Of a stretch of 44,918 bases of DNA, positions 35,718-44,918 are shown one piece after another. The position numbers were made by a program, and so were the translations under genes. This stretch comes from an uncultured Pelagibacteraceae bacterium (GTDB lineage: Bacteria > Pseudomonadota > Alphaproteobacteria > Pelagibacterales > Pelagibacteraceae), in NCBI GenBank assembly GCA_902588855.1, contig CACIQS010000004.1, forward strand, positions 1 to 44,918, given 5' to 3'. The notes beneath the pieces were generated by a model. That model had not been told where the DNA came from, did not search any database, and was given only the letters and a program-made list of their open reading frames with translations. The first letter of the stretch is position 1, and each line of letters opens with the position of its first letter.

Positions 35718-36992
35718 ATGGATAAATTTTTAGATAAAATTTTTTTTAGGTCCAAAAATCTAAATTATATAAGCAAAAATATAAAAAACATATCCGAGAA
35801 CACTCCTGCAAAAAAAATTTTTGAAGCAATCAATAATTATTCCGAAAATAGTGAATTAAGATTTGTTGGAGGATGTATTAGAAAAATTATAAATCGAGAA
35901 GAAATAGATGACATTGATTTAGCAACTAACATTACGCCAGATGAAGTCTGTGAAGCACTAAATAAAAATCAAATTAAGTTTTTTGAATCAGGCAAAGAAC
36001 ACGGCACGATAACTGCAGTAATAAATGAACAAAACTATGAAATTACCTCACTTAGAAAAGACGTTGTAACAGATGGAAGACATGCAAAAGTTGAATTTAC
36101 TGCTGATTGGAGAGAAGATTCAAAAAGAAGAGATTTTACTATTAATGCTATTTACTCCGATAGTTTAGGAAATTTATTTGATCCACAAAATGGTAAGCTA
36201 GATTTAAATAAAGGTGTTTTAAAATTTATTGGAGATCCAGAAAAAAGAATTCAAGAGGATTATCTAAGAATATTAAGATATTTTCGTTTTCATGTTAATT
36301 ACTCAAATGAAAATCACAAAACAGAGATAATTAAAATTTTTAAAAAAAATATCAAAGGCATTTCGAACTTATCGTCTGAAAGATTATTAGATGAATTTAA
36401 AAAGACTGTTAAATCTAAAAATTTTCTCAAGTTATTTCAAGATCAACAAAGTTTAGAAATATTAGGAATAGTATTTCCACAATTTAAAAATATTAATCAT
36501 TTTAAGAAGCTAAATTCATTCAGTTCTAAAGTTATCAGCAACTTTGACTTTATTTTTTTAATTGCATTACTGATAATTGATGAAACAGACAATACTGATT
36601 ATTTCATTTACAAATTTAAAATCTCAAAAAAAGATCAAAAGAGACTAAAATTAATTCATTATTTTTTCAAAGAAAAGGTGAATATTAAAAGTTTTACAGA
36701 AAAAAACTTTAATAAAATATTTTACTATAATGGTAGACAAGCTGTAATTGATATAATTAATTTTAAATTGTTCTATTCTAGTAAGGTGGAAATTAAATTA
36801 TTAAAACTACTTAAAATTTATGAAAATAAAACATTGCCTGAATTAAAAATTGGAGCAAATATTTTAATGTCTAAGTATAAAATTCCTGAGGGTAAAATTT
36901 TAGGTAATAAGTTAAAACTCATAGAAGAAACCTGGGTTCAAAATGGATTTAAAATTTCAGATAAACAGGTTGAAAAAATTGCCAAAAATTAA
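35718..36992 (+). CDS. cca: CCA tRNA nucleotidyltransferase / poly(A) polymerase family
   Basis: A 424-residue class II nucleotidyltransferase. The signature is [11 protein letters not shown] (G51-G52) and the catalytic DxD is D65/D67 in [10 protein letters not shown], then [10 protein letters not shown] and [12 protein letters not shown]. This family adds CCA to tRNA or A tails to RNA; without the genome's other copies the two cannot be told apart, but CCA addition is likely in alphaproteobacteria. The gene begins 5 bp after the tRNA-Gln CCA, so 3' processing of that tRNA leaves an almost leaderless mRNA. The stop shares TTAA with the convergent greA. Confidence 0.88.
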   Translation: MDKFLDKIFFRSKNLNYISKNIKNISENTPAKKIFEAINNYSENSELRFVGGCIRKIINREEIDDIDLATNITPDEVCEALNKNQIKFFESGKEHGTITAVINEQNYEITSLRKDVVTDGRHAKVEFTADWREDSKRRDFTINAIYSDSLGNLFDPQNGKLDLNKGVLKFIGDPEKRIQEDYLRILRYFRFHVNYSNENHKTEIIKIFKKNIKGISNLSSERLLDEFKKTVKSKNFLKLFQDQQSLEILGIVFPQFKNINHFKKLNSFSSKVISNFDFIFLIALLIIDETDNTDYFIYKFKISKKDQKRLKLIHYFFKEKVNIKSFTEKNFNKIFYYNGRQAVIDIINFKLFYSSKVEIKLLKLLKIYENKTLPELKIGANILMSKYKIPEGKILGNKLKLIEETWVQNGFKISDKQVEKIAKN

Positions 36993-37465
36993 ATATATTT
37001 AACGTCTTTAATTTCAAAATTCTTTGTGCCAGAAGGGGTACTTATTTCTACAAGATCACTTTTATTTTTACCTATTAATCCTTTTCCAATTGGCGACTGA
37101 AAGAAAATTAATTTTTGTTTTAAGTCAGCTTCATCTTTTCCAACAATTTTATAATTTATTTTTTCCCCACTATCTAAGTCTTCTAAATATACAGTTGATC
37201 CAAAAATTACTTTGCCCTCATTATTTAATTTAGTTACATCAATTACATTAGCTCTGGCTATTATGTCGTTTATTTCAGTAATCCTACCTTCATTATGAGA
37301 CTGTTCTTCCTTTGCAGCATGATATTCGGCATTTTCTTTTAGATCTCCATGCGATCTTGCTTCAGCGATTGCGGCAACTATTTCAGGTCTTTTCTTTTCT
37401 TTTAAAAAAATAAGTTCTTCCTCTAATTTTTTTAGCCCGTTTAAAGTTATTGGTTCTTTTTCCAT
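36989..37465 (-). CDS. greA: Transcription elongation factor GreA
   Basis: A 158-residue GreA. The N-terminal coiled coil carries [17 protein letters not shown] and the conserved tip acids in [18 protein letters not shown], which stimulate RNA cleavage by backtracked RNA polymerase. The C-terminal FKBP-like domain includes FGSTVYLED and [10 protein letters not shown]. It lies 3 bp downstream of hemF. The length is standard. Confidence 0.95.
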   Translation of the reverse strand: MEKEPITLNGLKKLEEELIFLKEKKRPEIVAAIAEARSHGDLKENAEYHAAKEEQSHNEGRITEINDIIARANVIDVTKLNNEGKVIFGSTVYLEDLDSGEKINYKIVGKDEADLKQKLIFFQSPIGKGLIGKNKSDLVEISTPSGTKNFEIKDVKYI

Positions 37466-37468
37466 TTT

Positions 37469-38296
37469 TTATTTCCACTTAGCTAAAGGAGGTAACGACA
37501 TTAAAATTCCTTCAACATTACCACCAGTTTGTAATCCAAATTTAGTTCCTCTATCATGAAGTAAATTAAATTCTGCGTAGCGACCTCTCTTAATATACTG
37601 CTTCTCTTTTTCTTTTAAAGACCATTTTTTCTTAATTTTTTTTCTAATAATTTCATTAAAGATCATTTGAAATGTAATACCAACATCTCTTACAAATTTA
37701 AAATCTTTTTCGAAGTTATCATCTTTGTAATCAAAAAAAATTCCTCCAATTCCTCTAGCTTCTTTTCTGTGGGGTAAATAAAAATATTCATCGCACCATT
37801 TCTTATATTTTTTATAATATTTTTTATTATGTTGATCACACATTAACTTCAAAGTTTTATGAAATTTATTCTTTTCATTATCATCTTTGATGGCCGGGGT
37901 TACATCCATTCCTCCTCCAAACCAGTTTTTTTGAGTACTGATATATCTTGTATTAAAATGCATAGCTGGAATATGTGGATTTTGCATATGCATAACTATT
38001 GAAATTCCTGAAGCCCAAAATCTAGGATTTTTTTCAGCGCCTAGTATATTTTTTTGAAATTTTTTAGGAAATTTTCCATATACTTTTGAAAAATTTACTC
38101 CAACTTTTTCAAAAATTTTTCCATTTTTTAAAATTCTATATTCACCACCACCTTCATCTTTTTTAGAGTTTCTTTTCCAAGAAGTTGATTCAAATTTAAT
38201 TTTGTTATTTTCCAACTCAAGTATGTCATTACAAATTGCATTTTGTAGTAATTTGAACCAATTGCTTGTTAGGTCTTTTTTAATTGAATCGTTCAT
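37469..38296 (-). CDS. hemF: Oxygen-dependent coproporphyrinogen III oxidase
   Basis: A 275-residue HemF, which converts coproporphyrinogen III to protoporphyrinogen IX using O2. Conserved stretches: GGGGEYRILKNG-like GGGEYRIL, SIVMHMQNPHIPAMHFNTRY, WFGGGMDVTPA, and RGRYAEFNLLHDRGTKFG. These hold the family's histidines and aspartates. It feeds haem to the bc1 and aa3 complexes in this window. It lies 1 bp after trmL. Confidence 0.95.
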   Translation of the reverse strand: MNDSIKKDLTSNWFKLLQNAICNDILELENNKIKFESTSWKRNSKKDEGGGEYRILKNGKIFEKVGVNFSKVYGKFPKKFQKNILGAEKNPRFWASGISIVMHMQNPHIPAMHFNTRYISTQKNWFGGGMDVTPAIKDDNEKNKFHKTLKLMCDQHNKKYYKKYKKWCDEYFYLPHRKEARGIGGIFFDYKDDNFEKDFKFVRDVGITFQMIFNEIIRKKIKKKWSLKEKEKQYIKRGRYAEFNLLHDRGTKFGLQTGGNVEGILMSLPPLAKWK

Positions 38297-38297
38297 A

Positions 38298-38756
38298 TTA
38301 TATAAAATTATTTTGTCTTAAACTTTCAGCCAAAATTATTGCAACTGAAGACGCTATATTTAAAGATCTTACTTTTTCACTCATGGGAATTTTTAAACGA
38401 TCACTAATTAGCTTATGAACCTTTTCAGGGACCCCAGCGCTCTCTCTTCCAAATAAAATTGTATCATCGGCTTTAAAATTAAATTTAGTATAATTTATAG
38501 AACCCTTGGTTGTCATTAAAACAATCCTTTGATTCTTTTTTTCTTCAAAAAAATGTTCTGCACTTTGATAAAATTTTATTTTACCATAGTCCATGTAATC
38601 CATGACAACTCTTTTAAACCTTTTGTCAGTTAATAAAAATCCACATGGCTCAATAATTTCCAATTCAGCTCCTAAACAGGCGCATGTTCTTATAATCGCA
38701 GCAGTATTCTGTGGAATATCAGGCTCGTATAGTGAAATTTTAGGTCTAGGTTTCAT
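38298..38756 (-). CDS. trmL: tRNA (cytidine/uridine-34-2'-O)-methyltransferase
   Basis: A 152-residue SPOUT-class TrmL. Motifs: ISLYEPDIPQNTAAIIRTCACLGA, with the N-x-G-N-x-x-R pattern, then LFGRESAGVPEKVH and IPMSEKVRSLNIASSVAIIL, the knotted SAM-binding region (given in parts). It methylates the 2'-O of the wobble base of two leucine tRNAs in E. coli. It is divergent from petA with a 91-bp gap, the largest divergent spacer between protein genes here apart from the riboswitch region. Confidence 0.92.
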   Translation of the reverse strand: MKPRPKISLYEPDIPQNTAAIIRTCACLGAELEIIEPCGFLLTDKRFKRVVMDYMDYGKIKFYQSAEHFFEEKKNQRIVLMTTKGSINYTKFNFKADDTILFGRESAGVPEKVHKLISDRLKIPMSEKVRSLNIASSVAIILAESLRQNNFI

Positions 38757-38786
38757 CTTTAATGTGTCATTCTTTCAGTAGAAAAA

Positions 38787-38816
38787 TTACTTTTATCTTA
38801 TAAGAAATCGTATATT
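38787..38816 (+). promoter_or_regulatory. Possible promoter of the bc1 operon
   Basis: TTACTT (38787-38792), 18-bp spacer, TATATT (38811-38816), about 31 bases before the petA ATG. The -10 match is good and the -35 match moderate. In DNA this AT-rich, such matches arise by chance, so this is tentative. Confidence 0.35.
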
Positions 38817-38847
38817 AAATTAATTTTTTAACAAAAAATTATTAAAA

Positions 38848-39357
38848 ATGTCAGACAAAAAGCCAAAAAGAAGAGAGTTTTTATTTACAGCGACCACAGC
38901 TGTAGGTGCCGTTGGAGCAGCAGCAGTAGTGTGGCCCATGGTAGATCAAATGAACCCAGATGCTTCAGTTAAAGCTTTAGCAAGTACAGAAGTGGATGTA
39001 AGTTCGGTTAAACCTGGAAACACAATTACAGTTCTGTGGAGAGGAAAGCCAGTTTTCATTAGAAGAAGAACAAAAGAAGAGATCGAAGAAGCAAGATCTG
39101 TAAAAATGGAGGAATTAATTCATCCAGAAAAAGATGAGGATAGAGCAAAAAATCCTGAATGGTTAGTGATGTTAGGAGTCTGTACTCATTTAGGATGTGT
39201 GCCTTTGAATGACAAAGGTGATTATAATGGATGGTTTTGTCCATGTCATGGTTCGCACTATGATACATCTGGAAGAATTAGAAAAGGACCAGCTCCTTGG
39301 AATATGGAAGTTCCTAAATATGAATTCGTGAATGCAAACACAATTAAAATAGGATAG
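38848..39357 (+). CDS. petA: Ubiquinol-cytochrome c reductase Rieske Fe-S subunit
   Basis: A 169-residue Rieske protein. A twin-arginine-like start ([16 protein letters not shown]) and one membrane helix (about residues 12-33) anchor it. Cluster ligands are C112 and H114 in CTHLGC and C131 and H134 in [10 protein letters not shown]117 and C133 form the disulfide. It oxidises ubiquinol at the Qo site and passes the electron to cytochrome c1. First gene of petA-petB-petC. Confidence 0.97.
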   Translation: MSDKKPKRREFLFTATTAVGAVGAAAVVWPMVDQMNPDASVKALASTEVDVSSVKPGNTITVLWRGKPVFIRRRTKEEIEEARSVKMEELIHPEKDEDRAKNPEWLVMLGVCTHLGCVPLNDKGDYNGWFCPCHGSHYDTSGRIRKGPAPWNMEVPKYEFVNANTIKIG

Positions 39358-39364
39358 TAAATTT

Positions 39365-40627
39365 ATGAGTGATCACGATTATAAACCTAAATCTAAAGTT
39401 GGGCAGTGGTTTAACGATAGATTGCCGTTACTTACTCTTGCAAATCATTTAACAGATTATCCTACTCCAAAAAATTTAAATTACTGGTGGACATTTGGGG
39501 GAATTTTAACTTTTTGTCTAATCACACAAATCATAACAGGATTAACTCTAGCTATGCATTACATTGCTCATGCCGACATGGCATTTGAAAGTGTTGAACA
39601 CATAATGAGAGATGTGAACTACGGGTGGTTAATAAGATATATACATGCAAATGGTGCATCAATGTTTTTTCTTGCAGTTTATATTCATATTTTTAGATCG
39701 TTATTTTATGGATCTTACAAATCTCCAAGAGAAATTATTTGGATTTTAGGAATAATTATTTATTTGTTAATGATGGCAGCTGCATTTATGGGTTATGTTT
39801 TGCCTTGGGGTCAAATGAGTTTCTGGGGAGCAACTGTTATTACAAATTTATTTAGTGCAATACCATTTGTAGGTGAGGGTATAGTTACATGGTTGTGGGG
39901 TGGATACTCAGTTGATAACCCAACTCTAACTAGATTTTTTACTTTACACTACTTAATTCCTTTTTTAATTTTAGGTCTTGTAGTTTTACATATTTGGGCA
40001 CTTCATGTACCTGGAAATAACAATCCCGTTGGTATTGATATTAAAAAACCTTCTAAGGATACCGTCCCGTTCCATCCATACATTGTTATTAAAGATGGTT
40101 TTGCATTACTAATGTTCATGATTGTTTTTGCGTTTTTTGTTTTTTATACGCCTAATATTTTAGGTCACGCAGATAATTACATAGAGGCAAACCCTATGGT
40201 AACACCAGCTCATATAGTTCCAGAATGGTATTTGTTACCTTTTTATGCAATATTAAGATCAGTGCCAGATAAACTTCTTGGAGTAGTTGCAATGTTATCT
40301 GCAATTTTAATACTTGCAGCTTTACCTTGGTTAGATACTTCAAAAATCAGATCAGCAGTGTTTAGACCTTTGTACAAACAATTTTACTGGATTTTAGTAG
40401 CAGATGTTTTAATTCTAGGTTACGTGGGTGCAATGCCTGCAGAAGGTCTTTATTTATTAATAGCAAGAGTAGCCACTGCCTATTATTTCTTACATTTTTT
40501 AGTTATTCTCCCTGTACTCGGATTTAAAGAAAGAACATTACCTATCCCACTAAGTATAACAGAACCTATTTTAGGTGGATCACCGAACTTAGCAGCAGCA
40601 AGACATGGAGAAAGTAAAATAAAATAA
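39365..40627 (+). CDS. petB: Cytochrome b of the bc1 complex
   Basis: A 420-residue membrane subunit with eight helices binding haems bL and bH. Landmarks: the first histidine pair in [10 protein letters not shown] and the HANGASMFF region, [17 protein letters not shown] (Qo/cd1 region), the [16 protein letters not shown] segment with the second histidine pair, and PEWY (Qo site). It starts 7 bp after petA and ends 1 bp before the petC start. Confidence 0.97.
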   Translation: MSDHDYKPKSKVGQWFNDRLPLLTLANHLTDYPTPKNLNYWWTFGGILTFCLITQIITGLTLAMHYIAHADMAFESVEHIMRDVNYGWLIRYIHANGASMFFLAVYIHIFRSLFYGSYKSPREIIWILGIIIYLLMMAAAFMGYVLPWGQMSFWGATVITNLFSAIPFVGEGIVTWLWGGYSVDNPTLTRFFTLHYLIPFLILGLVVLHIWALHVPGNNNPVGIDIKKPSKDTVPFHPYIVIKDGFALLMFMIVFAFFVFYTPNILGHADNYIEANPMVTPAHIVPEWYLLPFYAILRSVPDKLLGVVAMLSAILILAALPWLDTSKIRSAVFRPLYKQFYWILVADVLILGYVGAMPAEGLYLLIARVATAYYFLHFLVILPVLGFKERTLPIPLSITEPILGGSPNLAAARHGESKIK

Positions 40628-40628
40628 A

Positions 40629-41408
40629 GTGAAAAAGTTATTTAAATTAATTTTAATACTTTCATTTTTTTCTCTAAATAGTGCTCAAACTTTTGCTGCG
40701 GAAAAGGTAGATTATCTTAAAACTGATTGGAGTTTTAAAGGTCTTTTTGGAAAATTTGATAGGGCAGCTCTTCAAAGGGGGTATCAAGTTTATACCGAAG
40801 TCTGTGCTTCTTGCCATTCAATGAAATATTTGAGCTACAGAAATTTATCAGAAGAGGGTGGACCAGAATTCTCTGTGGCAGCCGCAAAAGCAATTGCTGC
40901 TTCTTTTGAAGTTACAGACGGACCTAATGCTGATGGTGAAATGTTCACTAGACCTGGAAAACTTTCAGATAAATTTGTAATGCCATACGACAATGTAAAA
41001 GCCGCACAAGCTGCTAATGGAGGAGCGTATCCACCAGATATGTCTGTTTTAGTTAAAGCAAGAGGCGGTGGAGTTGATTACATTTATTCTCTACTTCAAG
41101 GTTATGAAGATCCACCAAGTGGAGTAACTTTGGATGATGGAGTTTATTATAACAAATATATGTATGGTAATAAGATTAGAATGGCAGCACCATTATCAGA
41201 CGGAATAGTAGAGTATGGTGATGGCACTAACGCATCTGTTGAACAGATGTCAAAAGATGTAACAACATTTTTAATGTGGGCTGCAGAGCCTCACTTAGAA
41301 GCAAGACACCAAATGGGCTTTAAAGCTATAGTATATTTGATTATTTTAACTATTTTAGTTTACTTTAGTATGAAGAAAATTTGGTCACGTGTTGAATCTG
41401 AAGTTTAA
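40629..41408 (+). CDS. petC: Cytochrome c1
   Basis: A 259-residue c-type cytochrome, starting with GTG at 40629. Signal peptide about residues 1-23 (ending TFA-AE), haem-binding C59-A-S-C62-H63, and the axial methionine in KIRMAAPLSDG. One C-terminal helix (about 236-252) anchors it. It passes electrons from the Rieske centre to soluble cytochrome c and on to the aa3 oxidase. Its last 24 bp overlap the convergent ychF. Confidence 0.96.
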   Translation: MKKLFKLILILSFFSLNSAQTFAAEKVDYLKTDWSFKGLFGKFDRAALQRGYQVYTEVCASCHSMKYLSYRNLSEEGGPEFSVAAAKAIAASFEVTDGPNADGEMFTRPGKLSDKFVMPYDNVKAAQAANGGAYPPDMSVLVKARGGGVDYIYSLLQGYEDPPSGVTLDDGVYYNKYMYGNKIRMAAPLSDGIVEYGDGTNASVEQMSKDVTTFLMWAAEPHLEARHQMGFKAIVYLIILTILVYFSMKKIWSRVESEV

Positions 41409-42458
41409 TACATCTCCATCTTTAACAATGTAATCTTTTCCTTCTAATCTCAATTTCCCATTTGCTTTAGAATTTATCCAGCCATCATTTGCTATAAAGT
41501 CTTCATAAGAAATAGTTTCAGCTCGAATAAAGCCTTTTTCAAAATCAGTATGTATTTCACCTGCTGCCTTAGGAGCTGTACAATTTTTTTTAATTGTCCA
41601 TGCTCTTGTTTCCTCAGGACCTGATGTAAAATAAGTATCTAATTCTAGTATATTGTACCCTTTTTGAATTAACATGTTTAATCCAGTTTCTTTTAAACCT
41701 ATCATTTCCATATAATTTTTTTTCTCTTCAGCAGGTAGCTCATTAATTTGATTTTCTATATCAGCAGATACAATTAGTGTATTTTCATTGCCAAATTTTT
41801 CTATGAAATCATTTGTATATTTGTTGCCATTCTGAACACTTTGTTCATCAACATTACAAACATATATTTTAGGCTTAATTGATAATAAACCACTTTGATT
41901 TAATTGCTTGGTATCAAATTGTGTTTTTAGAACTGAAATATCTTTATCATTATTTATGCAATCTAGAGCAATTTCTAAAATTTTAAGTTGCTCTTCATCT
42001 ACATTTTTTTTGTTATTTTTTTCCAATCTTTTTTGAATACTTTCAAGATCTGCAAGCATCATTTCAGTTTCAATAATTTCCAAATCTCTAACTGGGTTTA
42101 CATCAGGATTAACATTTTGGATATCATCAGAGTCAAAACATCTAATCATGTGAATTACTGCATCAACTTCTCTGATATGAGAGAGAAATTTATTTCCTAA
42201 TCCTTCTCCTTTTGAAGCTCCTTTTACAAGACCAGCAATATCAACAAATGAAATTGTAGTATTAATTACCTTTTTAGAGTTAGAGACTTTTGATAATTTA
42301 GACAATCTTTCATCTGGTACGGGAACTACACCAACATTTGGATCAATTGTACAAAATGGAAAATTTGCTGCTTGTGCTTTGCTAGAATTTGTTAGTGCAT
42401 TAAAAAGTGTGGACTTACCAACATTTGGTAAACCAACAATTCCACATTTAAAACTCAT
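41385..42458 (-). CDS. ychF: Redox-regulated ATPase YchF (Obg-like)
   Basis: A 357-residue OBG-family P-loop protein. P-loop GLPNVGKSTLFNAL near the N-terminus, switch region FVDIAGLVKGASKGEGLGN, and the C-terminal TGS domain with TFFTSGPEETRAW-like YFTSGPEETRAWTI and AGEIHTDFEKGFIRAE. The base-specificity motif is CNVDEQ rather than NKxD, in line with ATP preference of YchF. It binds ribosomes and responds to oxidative stress in other bacteria. It overlaps the pth stop by one base. Confidence 0.95.
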   Translation of the reverse strand: MSFKCGIVGLPNVGKSTLFNALTNSSKAQAANFPFCTIDPNVGVVPVPDERLSKLSKVSNSKKVINTTISFVDIAGLVKGASKGEGLGNKFLSHIREVDAVIHMIRCFDSDDIQNVNPDVNPVRDLEIIETEMMLADLESIQKRLEKNNKKNVDEEQLKILEIALDCINNDKDISVLKTQFDTKQLNQSGLLSIKPKIYVCNVDEQSVQNGNKYTNDFIEKFGNENTLIVSADIENQINELPAEEKKNYMEMIGLKETGLNMLIQKGYNILELDTYFTSGPEETRAWTIKKNCTAPKAAGEIHTDFEKGFIRAETISYEDFIANDGWINSKANGKLRLEGKDYIVKDGDVLNFRFNT

Positions 42459-43018
42459 TATTTATTATTTACTGTACTTGAAAATAGGTCTAATTTTTTA
42501 TCAATTAATATTGAAATTGACTCAGTAATATTATTTGTAATTTTTTCTAATCCAACCATTTCATCCTCATCAAAATTTTGAAGAACAAAATCACTTACTT
42601 CCATATTATCTTTTGGTTTTCCAATACCTATTCTAACTCTCGAATAATCTTTACCAATAAATTTATCTATGGATGCTATACCATTATGACCTGCGCTAGA
42701 TCCGCCAAACTTAGCTTTAATTTTTCCAAATTCCACATCCAAATCGTCGTGAAAAACTATTACATCTTCAGCATCAATTTTAAAATATTCTATTAACTCT
42801 CTAATACAAATTCCTGAATTATTCATGAAAGTTAAAGGTTTAATTGCATATATTTTTTTGTCTCCAACATTTCCTGTTGTGAGCAAACCTTTAAATTTGG
42901 GTTTTTGTTTTGACAGGCCAAATTTTTTATTTATGGAGTCGATAATTTTAAAACCTACATTATGTCTATTATTTTCACTATCTGGCGTTGGGTTACCTAG
43001 TCCTACAAATAAAAGCAT
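42458..43018 (-). CDS. pth: Peptidyl-tRNA hydrolase
   Basis: A 186-residue Pth that frees tRNAs from dropped-off peptides. Catalytic H19 is in LFVGLGNPTPDSENNRHNVG, followed by KPLTFMNNSG and VIFHDDLDVEFGKIK with the catalytic aspartate, then GHNGIASIDKFIG. The order prs-rplY-pth-ychF is widespread in bacteria. Length is normal. Confidence 0.96.
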   Translation of the reverse strand: MLLFVGLGNPTPDSENNRHNVGFKIIDSINKKFGLSKQKPKFKGLLTTGNVGDKKIYAIKPLTFMNNSGICIRELIEYFKIDAEDVIVFHDDLDVEFGKIKAKFGGSSAGHNGIASIDKFIGKDYSRVRIGIGKPKDNMEVSDFVLQNFDEDEMVGLEKITNNITESISILIDKKLDLFSSTVNNK

Positions 43019-43058
43019 GAGAATTTTTTAATGGAAAACAAACTTTGGTTTAAATAAT

Positions 43059-43763
43059 TTATTTTTTTTCTTCAGCAGGCTTATCTTCGCCTTCTTTTTT
43101 ATCACCTTCTGCTGCTGGCTTGTCTCCTTCAGCTGGTGCTGCACCTTCTGTACCTGCTTCTCCTTCAGCAGCTTCTGCTTCAGCTGGTTTTTCTGGTTCT
43201 TTCATTACAGTTGGAGCCGCTAATGTTGCAATAACAAAATCTCTACCTTGAATAGTTGGTACAACTTCAGGATCTAAATTAATTGATGAAATTTTAAAAC
43301 TAACTCCAATATCTACTCCATCTAAGTCAATTAAAAGATTATCTGGTATTTTTTCGCTCGGACATTTTAATTCAACTTTTCTTCTTACAATATTCAATAC
43401 CCCACCTTTTTTTAATCCAGGTGATTTTTCATGATTAATAAATTTAACTGGAACTTCAATTCTGATTTTTAAACCAGGTACAACTCTTAAAAAATCAACA
43501 TGTATAGGTTCATCTGATATGATGTGATATTTTACTTCTCTTGGAAGAACATTTTGAGTCTTACCATTTACATTTAATGTAAGAATTGTAGATAAAAAAT
43601 TCGAGTCTTCTAACATCGACTTTAGCAGTTTCTTAGATATAGAAACTTTTTCATTTTGAGCTTCACCACCATAAATTATAGCTGGAACTTCTCCATTATC
43701 TCTTAATGAATTAAGTTCACCTTTAGTTTTAGTATCTCTGATGTTAGCCTCTAAAGTATTCAT
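43059..43763 (-). CDS. rplY: Ribosomal protein L25 (CTC form) with long acidic tail
   Basis: A 234-residue L25/TL5/CTC protein. The N-terminal 5S rRNA-binding domain covers about residues 1-90 (GEVPAIIYGG, HVDFLRV), the second CTC domain about 95-185. The last 45 residues are a repetitive Ala/Glu/Pro/Gly/Lys tail (from about 190), rich in AEGD-like units and with much higher GC than the rest. Such tails are common in alphaproteobacterial L25 but vary in length. It lies between prs and pth as usual. Confidence 0.94.
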   Translation of the reverse strand: MNTLEANIRDTKTKGELNSLRDNGEVPAIIYGGEAQNEKVSISKKLLKSMLEDSNFLSTILTLNVNGKTQNVLPREVKYHIISDEPIHVDFLRVVPGLKIRIEVPVKFINHEKSPGLKKGGVLNIVRRKVELKCPSEKIPDNLLIDLDGVDIGVSFKISSINLDPEVVPTIQGRDFVIATLAAPTVMKEPEKPAEAEAAEGEAGTEGAAPAEGDKPAAEGDKKEGEDKPAEEKK

Positions 43764-43808
43764 AAAAACAAAGGTTTTTAGCTTAAGATCCTTAATAACA
43801 CAAGGTAA

Positions 43809-44741
43809 TTATTTAAATAAATCAGATACAGAAGTAGAATTTGATATTCTGTTTATTGCTTCACCCATAAGTCCTGAAATAGATAAAACCTCAATGTTTT
43901 TAGTACCTTTTATTTTATCACTATTATCAATCGTATCTGTAATCACTAAATTTTTAATCACAGAATTTTTAATTTTTTTGACCGCTTCTCCACTAAGAAC
44001 ACCGTGAGTAATATAAACATAGACCTCTTTTGCCCCTCTGTCTTTTAGAGCTTTAGCTGCATTCACAATTGTTCCACCTGAATCAATGATATCATCCACA
44101 ATTATACATGTCTTACCTTTTACATCTCCAATTACATTCATAACCTGTGATTGTCCTGGTTTAGGTCTTCTTTTATCTACTATGGCTAGACCAACATTTA
44201 AAAGTTTTCCAAGAGCTCTCGCTCTTTCTGTTCCACCCACATCTGGAGCAACACAAATCATATTTTTACTTTTAATTCTTTTCTTAACGTGTCTTGCAAA
44301 AATAGGAGTAGCAAACAAGTTGTCTACAGGAATATCAAAAAAACCTTGAATTTGTCCTGCATGTAAATCTACCGTTACAACTCGATCTGCTCCTGCTTTT
44401 GTGATCAGATTAGATACAAGTTTTGCTGAAATAGAAGTTCTTGGAACAACTTTTCTATCTTGTCTTGCGTAACCAAAATATGGAATTACGGCAGTTATAT
44501 TTTTGGCTGACGATCTTTTTAAAGCATCTATACACAACAAAAGTTGCATTAAATTATCATTAGCTGGTGAAGAAACCGATTGAATAATAAAAATACTATT
44601 TCCTCTTATATTTTCGTTTATCTCAACATAGATTTCACCATCAGAAAAATTTCTTATACTTGAATTGACTAGTTTAGATTTTAAATATTTAGCAATATTC
44701 TTACTAAGAGGTTTATTGCTATTTCCTGATAATAATTTCAT
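43809..44741 (-). CDS. prs: Ribose-phosphate pyrophosphokinase
   Basis: A 310-residue PRPP synthetase, which makes PRPP for nucleotides, histidine and tryptophan. Conserved motifs: [16 protein letters not shown], the ATP site [21 protein letters not shown] (in parts), [32 protein letters not shown] and the PRPP loop [14 protein letters not shown]. All are intact. It starts at ATG 44741, 8 bases after the upstream pgeF-like stop. Confidence 0.97.
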   Translation of the reverse strand: MKLLSGNSNKPLSKNIAKYLKSKLVNSSIRNFSDGEIYVEINENIRGNSIFIIQSVSSPANDNLMQLLLCIDALKRSSAKNITAVIPYFGYARQDRKVVPRTSISAKLVSNLITKAGADRVVTVDLHAGQIQGFFDIPVDNLFATPIFARHVKKRIKSKNMICVAPDVGGTERARALGKLLNVGLAIVDKRRPKPGQSQVMNVIGDVKGKTCIIVDDIIDSGGTIVNAAKALKDRGAKEVYVYITHGVLSGEAVKKIKNSVIKNLVITDTIDNSDKIKGTKNIEVLSISGLMGEAINRISNSTSVSDLFK

Positions 44742-44749
44742 GAAAAAAC

Positions 44750-44918
44750 CTAATTAAGCATAATTATTGAAATATTTCTACCATAATCAGCATGATTTAA
44801 ATTTTTTGATCTTCTAGCACTAAAAAATTTATTTTTAGCATCGAAGGTATCAATTTTAATTTTTTCTATTTTTTTCACACCAGACTTAATAATTAATGAT
44901 TTAACATAACTAGATAAG
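44750..44918 (-). CDS. pgeF: Polyphenol oxidase / YfiH (PgeF) family protein, C-terminal part
   Basis: The last 56 codons of a gene that enters from the right edge and stops with TAG at 44752-44750. The sequence has FFSARRSKN and [11 protein letters not shown], the C-terminal signature of the YfiH/PgeF family (FxSxRR...xGR). Members were called multicopper polyphenol oxidases and have been shown to act in purine nucleoside or peptidoglycan-precursor clean-up. Only the C-terminus is visible, so the metal ligands cannot be checked. Confidence 0.75.
   Translation of the reverse strand, partial: LSSYVKSLIIKSGVKKIEKIKIDTFDAKNKFFSARRSKNLNHADYGRNISIIMLN

Noticed and set aside
43741..44349. ORFs antisense to prs
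   Set aside because: They mirror the conserved prs frame and have no recognisable domain.

Overview
The window is very AT-rich and densely packed, with gene order and protein sequences of a streamlined marine alphaproteobacterium of the SAR11 clade (Candidatus Pelagibacter-like). The clues are: an alphaproteobacterial cox operon running into thrC; Fo-ATPase genes with a duplicated b/b' pair separate from F1; a CcrM-type GANTC methyltransferase; the carotenoid/retinal genes crtI-crtB-crtY-blh; a tandem SAM-II/SAM-V-like riboswitch known from Pelagibacter; and almost no intergenic DNA. No mobile element, CRISPR array, prophage or rRNA operon was seen.

Layout. 1-3562 (minus): lipid A/LPS genes msbA-waaA-lpxK (lpxK runs off the left edge), preceded by ubiA. 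4486-6703: DUF2721 membrane protein (plus), then quinone oxidoreductase and pirin (minus). 6704-7000: the only sizeable non-coding region. It holds a strong sigma70-type promoter, a SAM-II aptamer with an anti-terminator/terminator switch, a second SAM-V-like aptamer ending on a Shine-Dalgarno sequence, and no gene behind it. 7001-8384: HAD hydrolase (minus) and rsmE (plus). 8446-15824 (plus): cytochrome aa3 oxidase operon coxB-coxA-ctaB-(41-aa ORF)-ctaG-coxC-surf1-thrC-peroxiredoxin. 15816-22444 (minus): crtI-crtB-crtY-blh-ispH-thrB-rnhA, which makes retinal from GGPP and supplies isoprenoid precursors. 22484-28485 (minus): DUF721/DciA-like, dsbA-like, a short smc, and the Fo genes atpI-atpB-atpE-atpB'-atpF. 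28486-30614 (plus): mutY and an FAD monooxygenase. 30611-33062 (minus): uracil-DNA glycosylase, rnhB, ccrM. 33077-36992 (plus): TPR protein, ispE, tRNA-Gln, CCA-adding enzyme. 36989-38756 (minus): trmL, hemF, greA. 38848-41408 (plus): cytochrome bc1 genes petA-petB-petC. 41385-44918 (minus): a partial pgeF/YfiH, prs, rplY, pth, ychF.

How it fits together. Much of the window is energy metabolism: bc1 complex, aa3 oxidase and its assembly factors, quinone prenylation, the Fo motor, haem synthesis, and retinal synthesis that would serve a proteorhodopsin encoded elsewhere. A second theme is DNA/RNA housekeeping (smc, ccrM, mutY, UDG, RNases H, rsmE, trmL, CCA enzyme, pth). The most unusual items are the tandem SAM riboswitch with no cognate gene, an SMC of 857 residues with no recognisable hinge domain, a ccrM promoter carrying two GANTC sites, and a family-4-like uracil-DNA glycosylase lacking its Fe-S cysteines. 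All five convergent protein-gene pairs overlap at their 3' ends.
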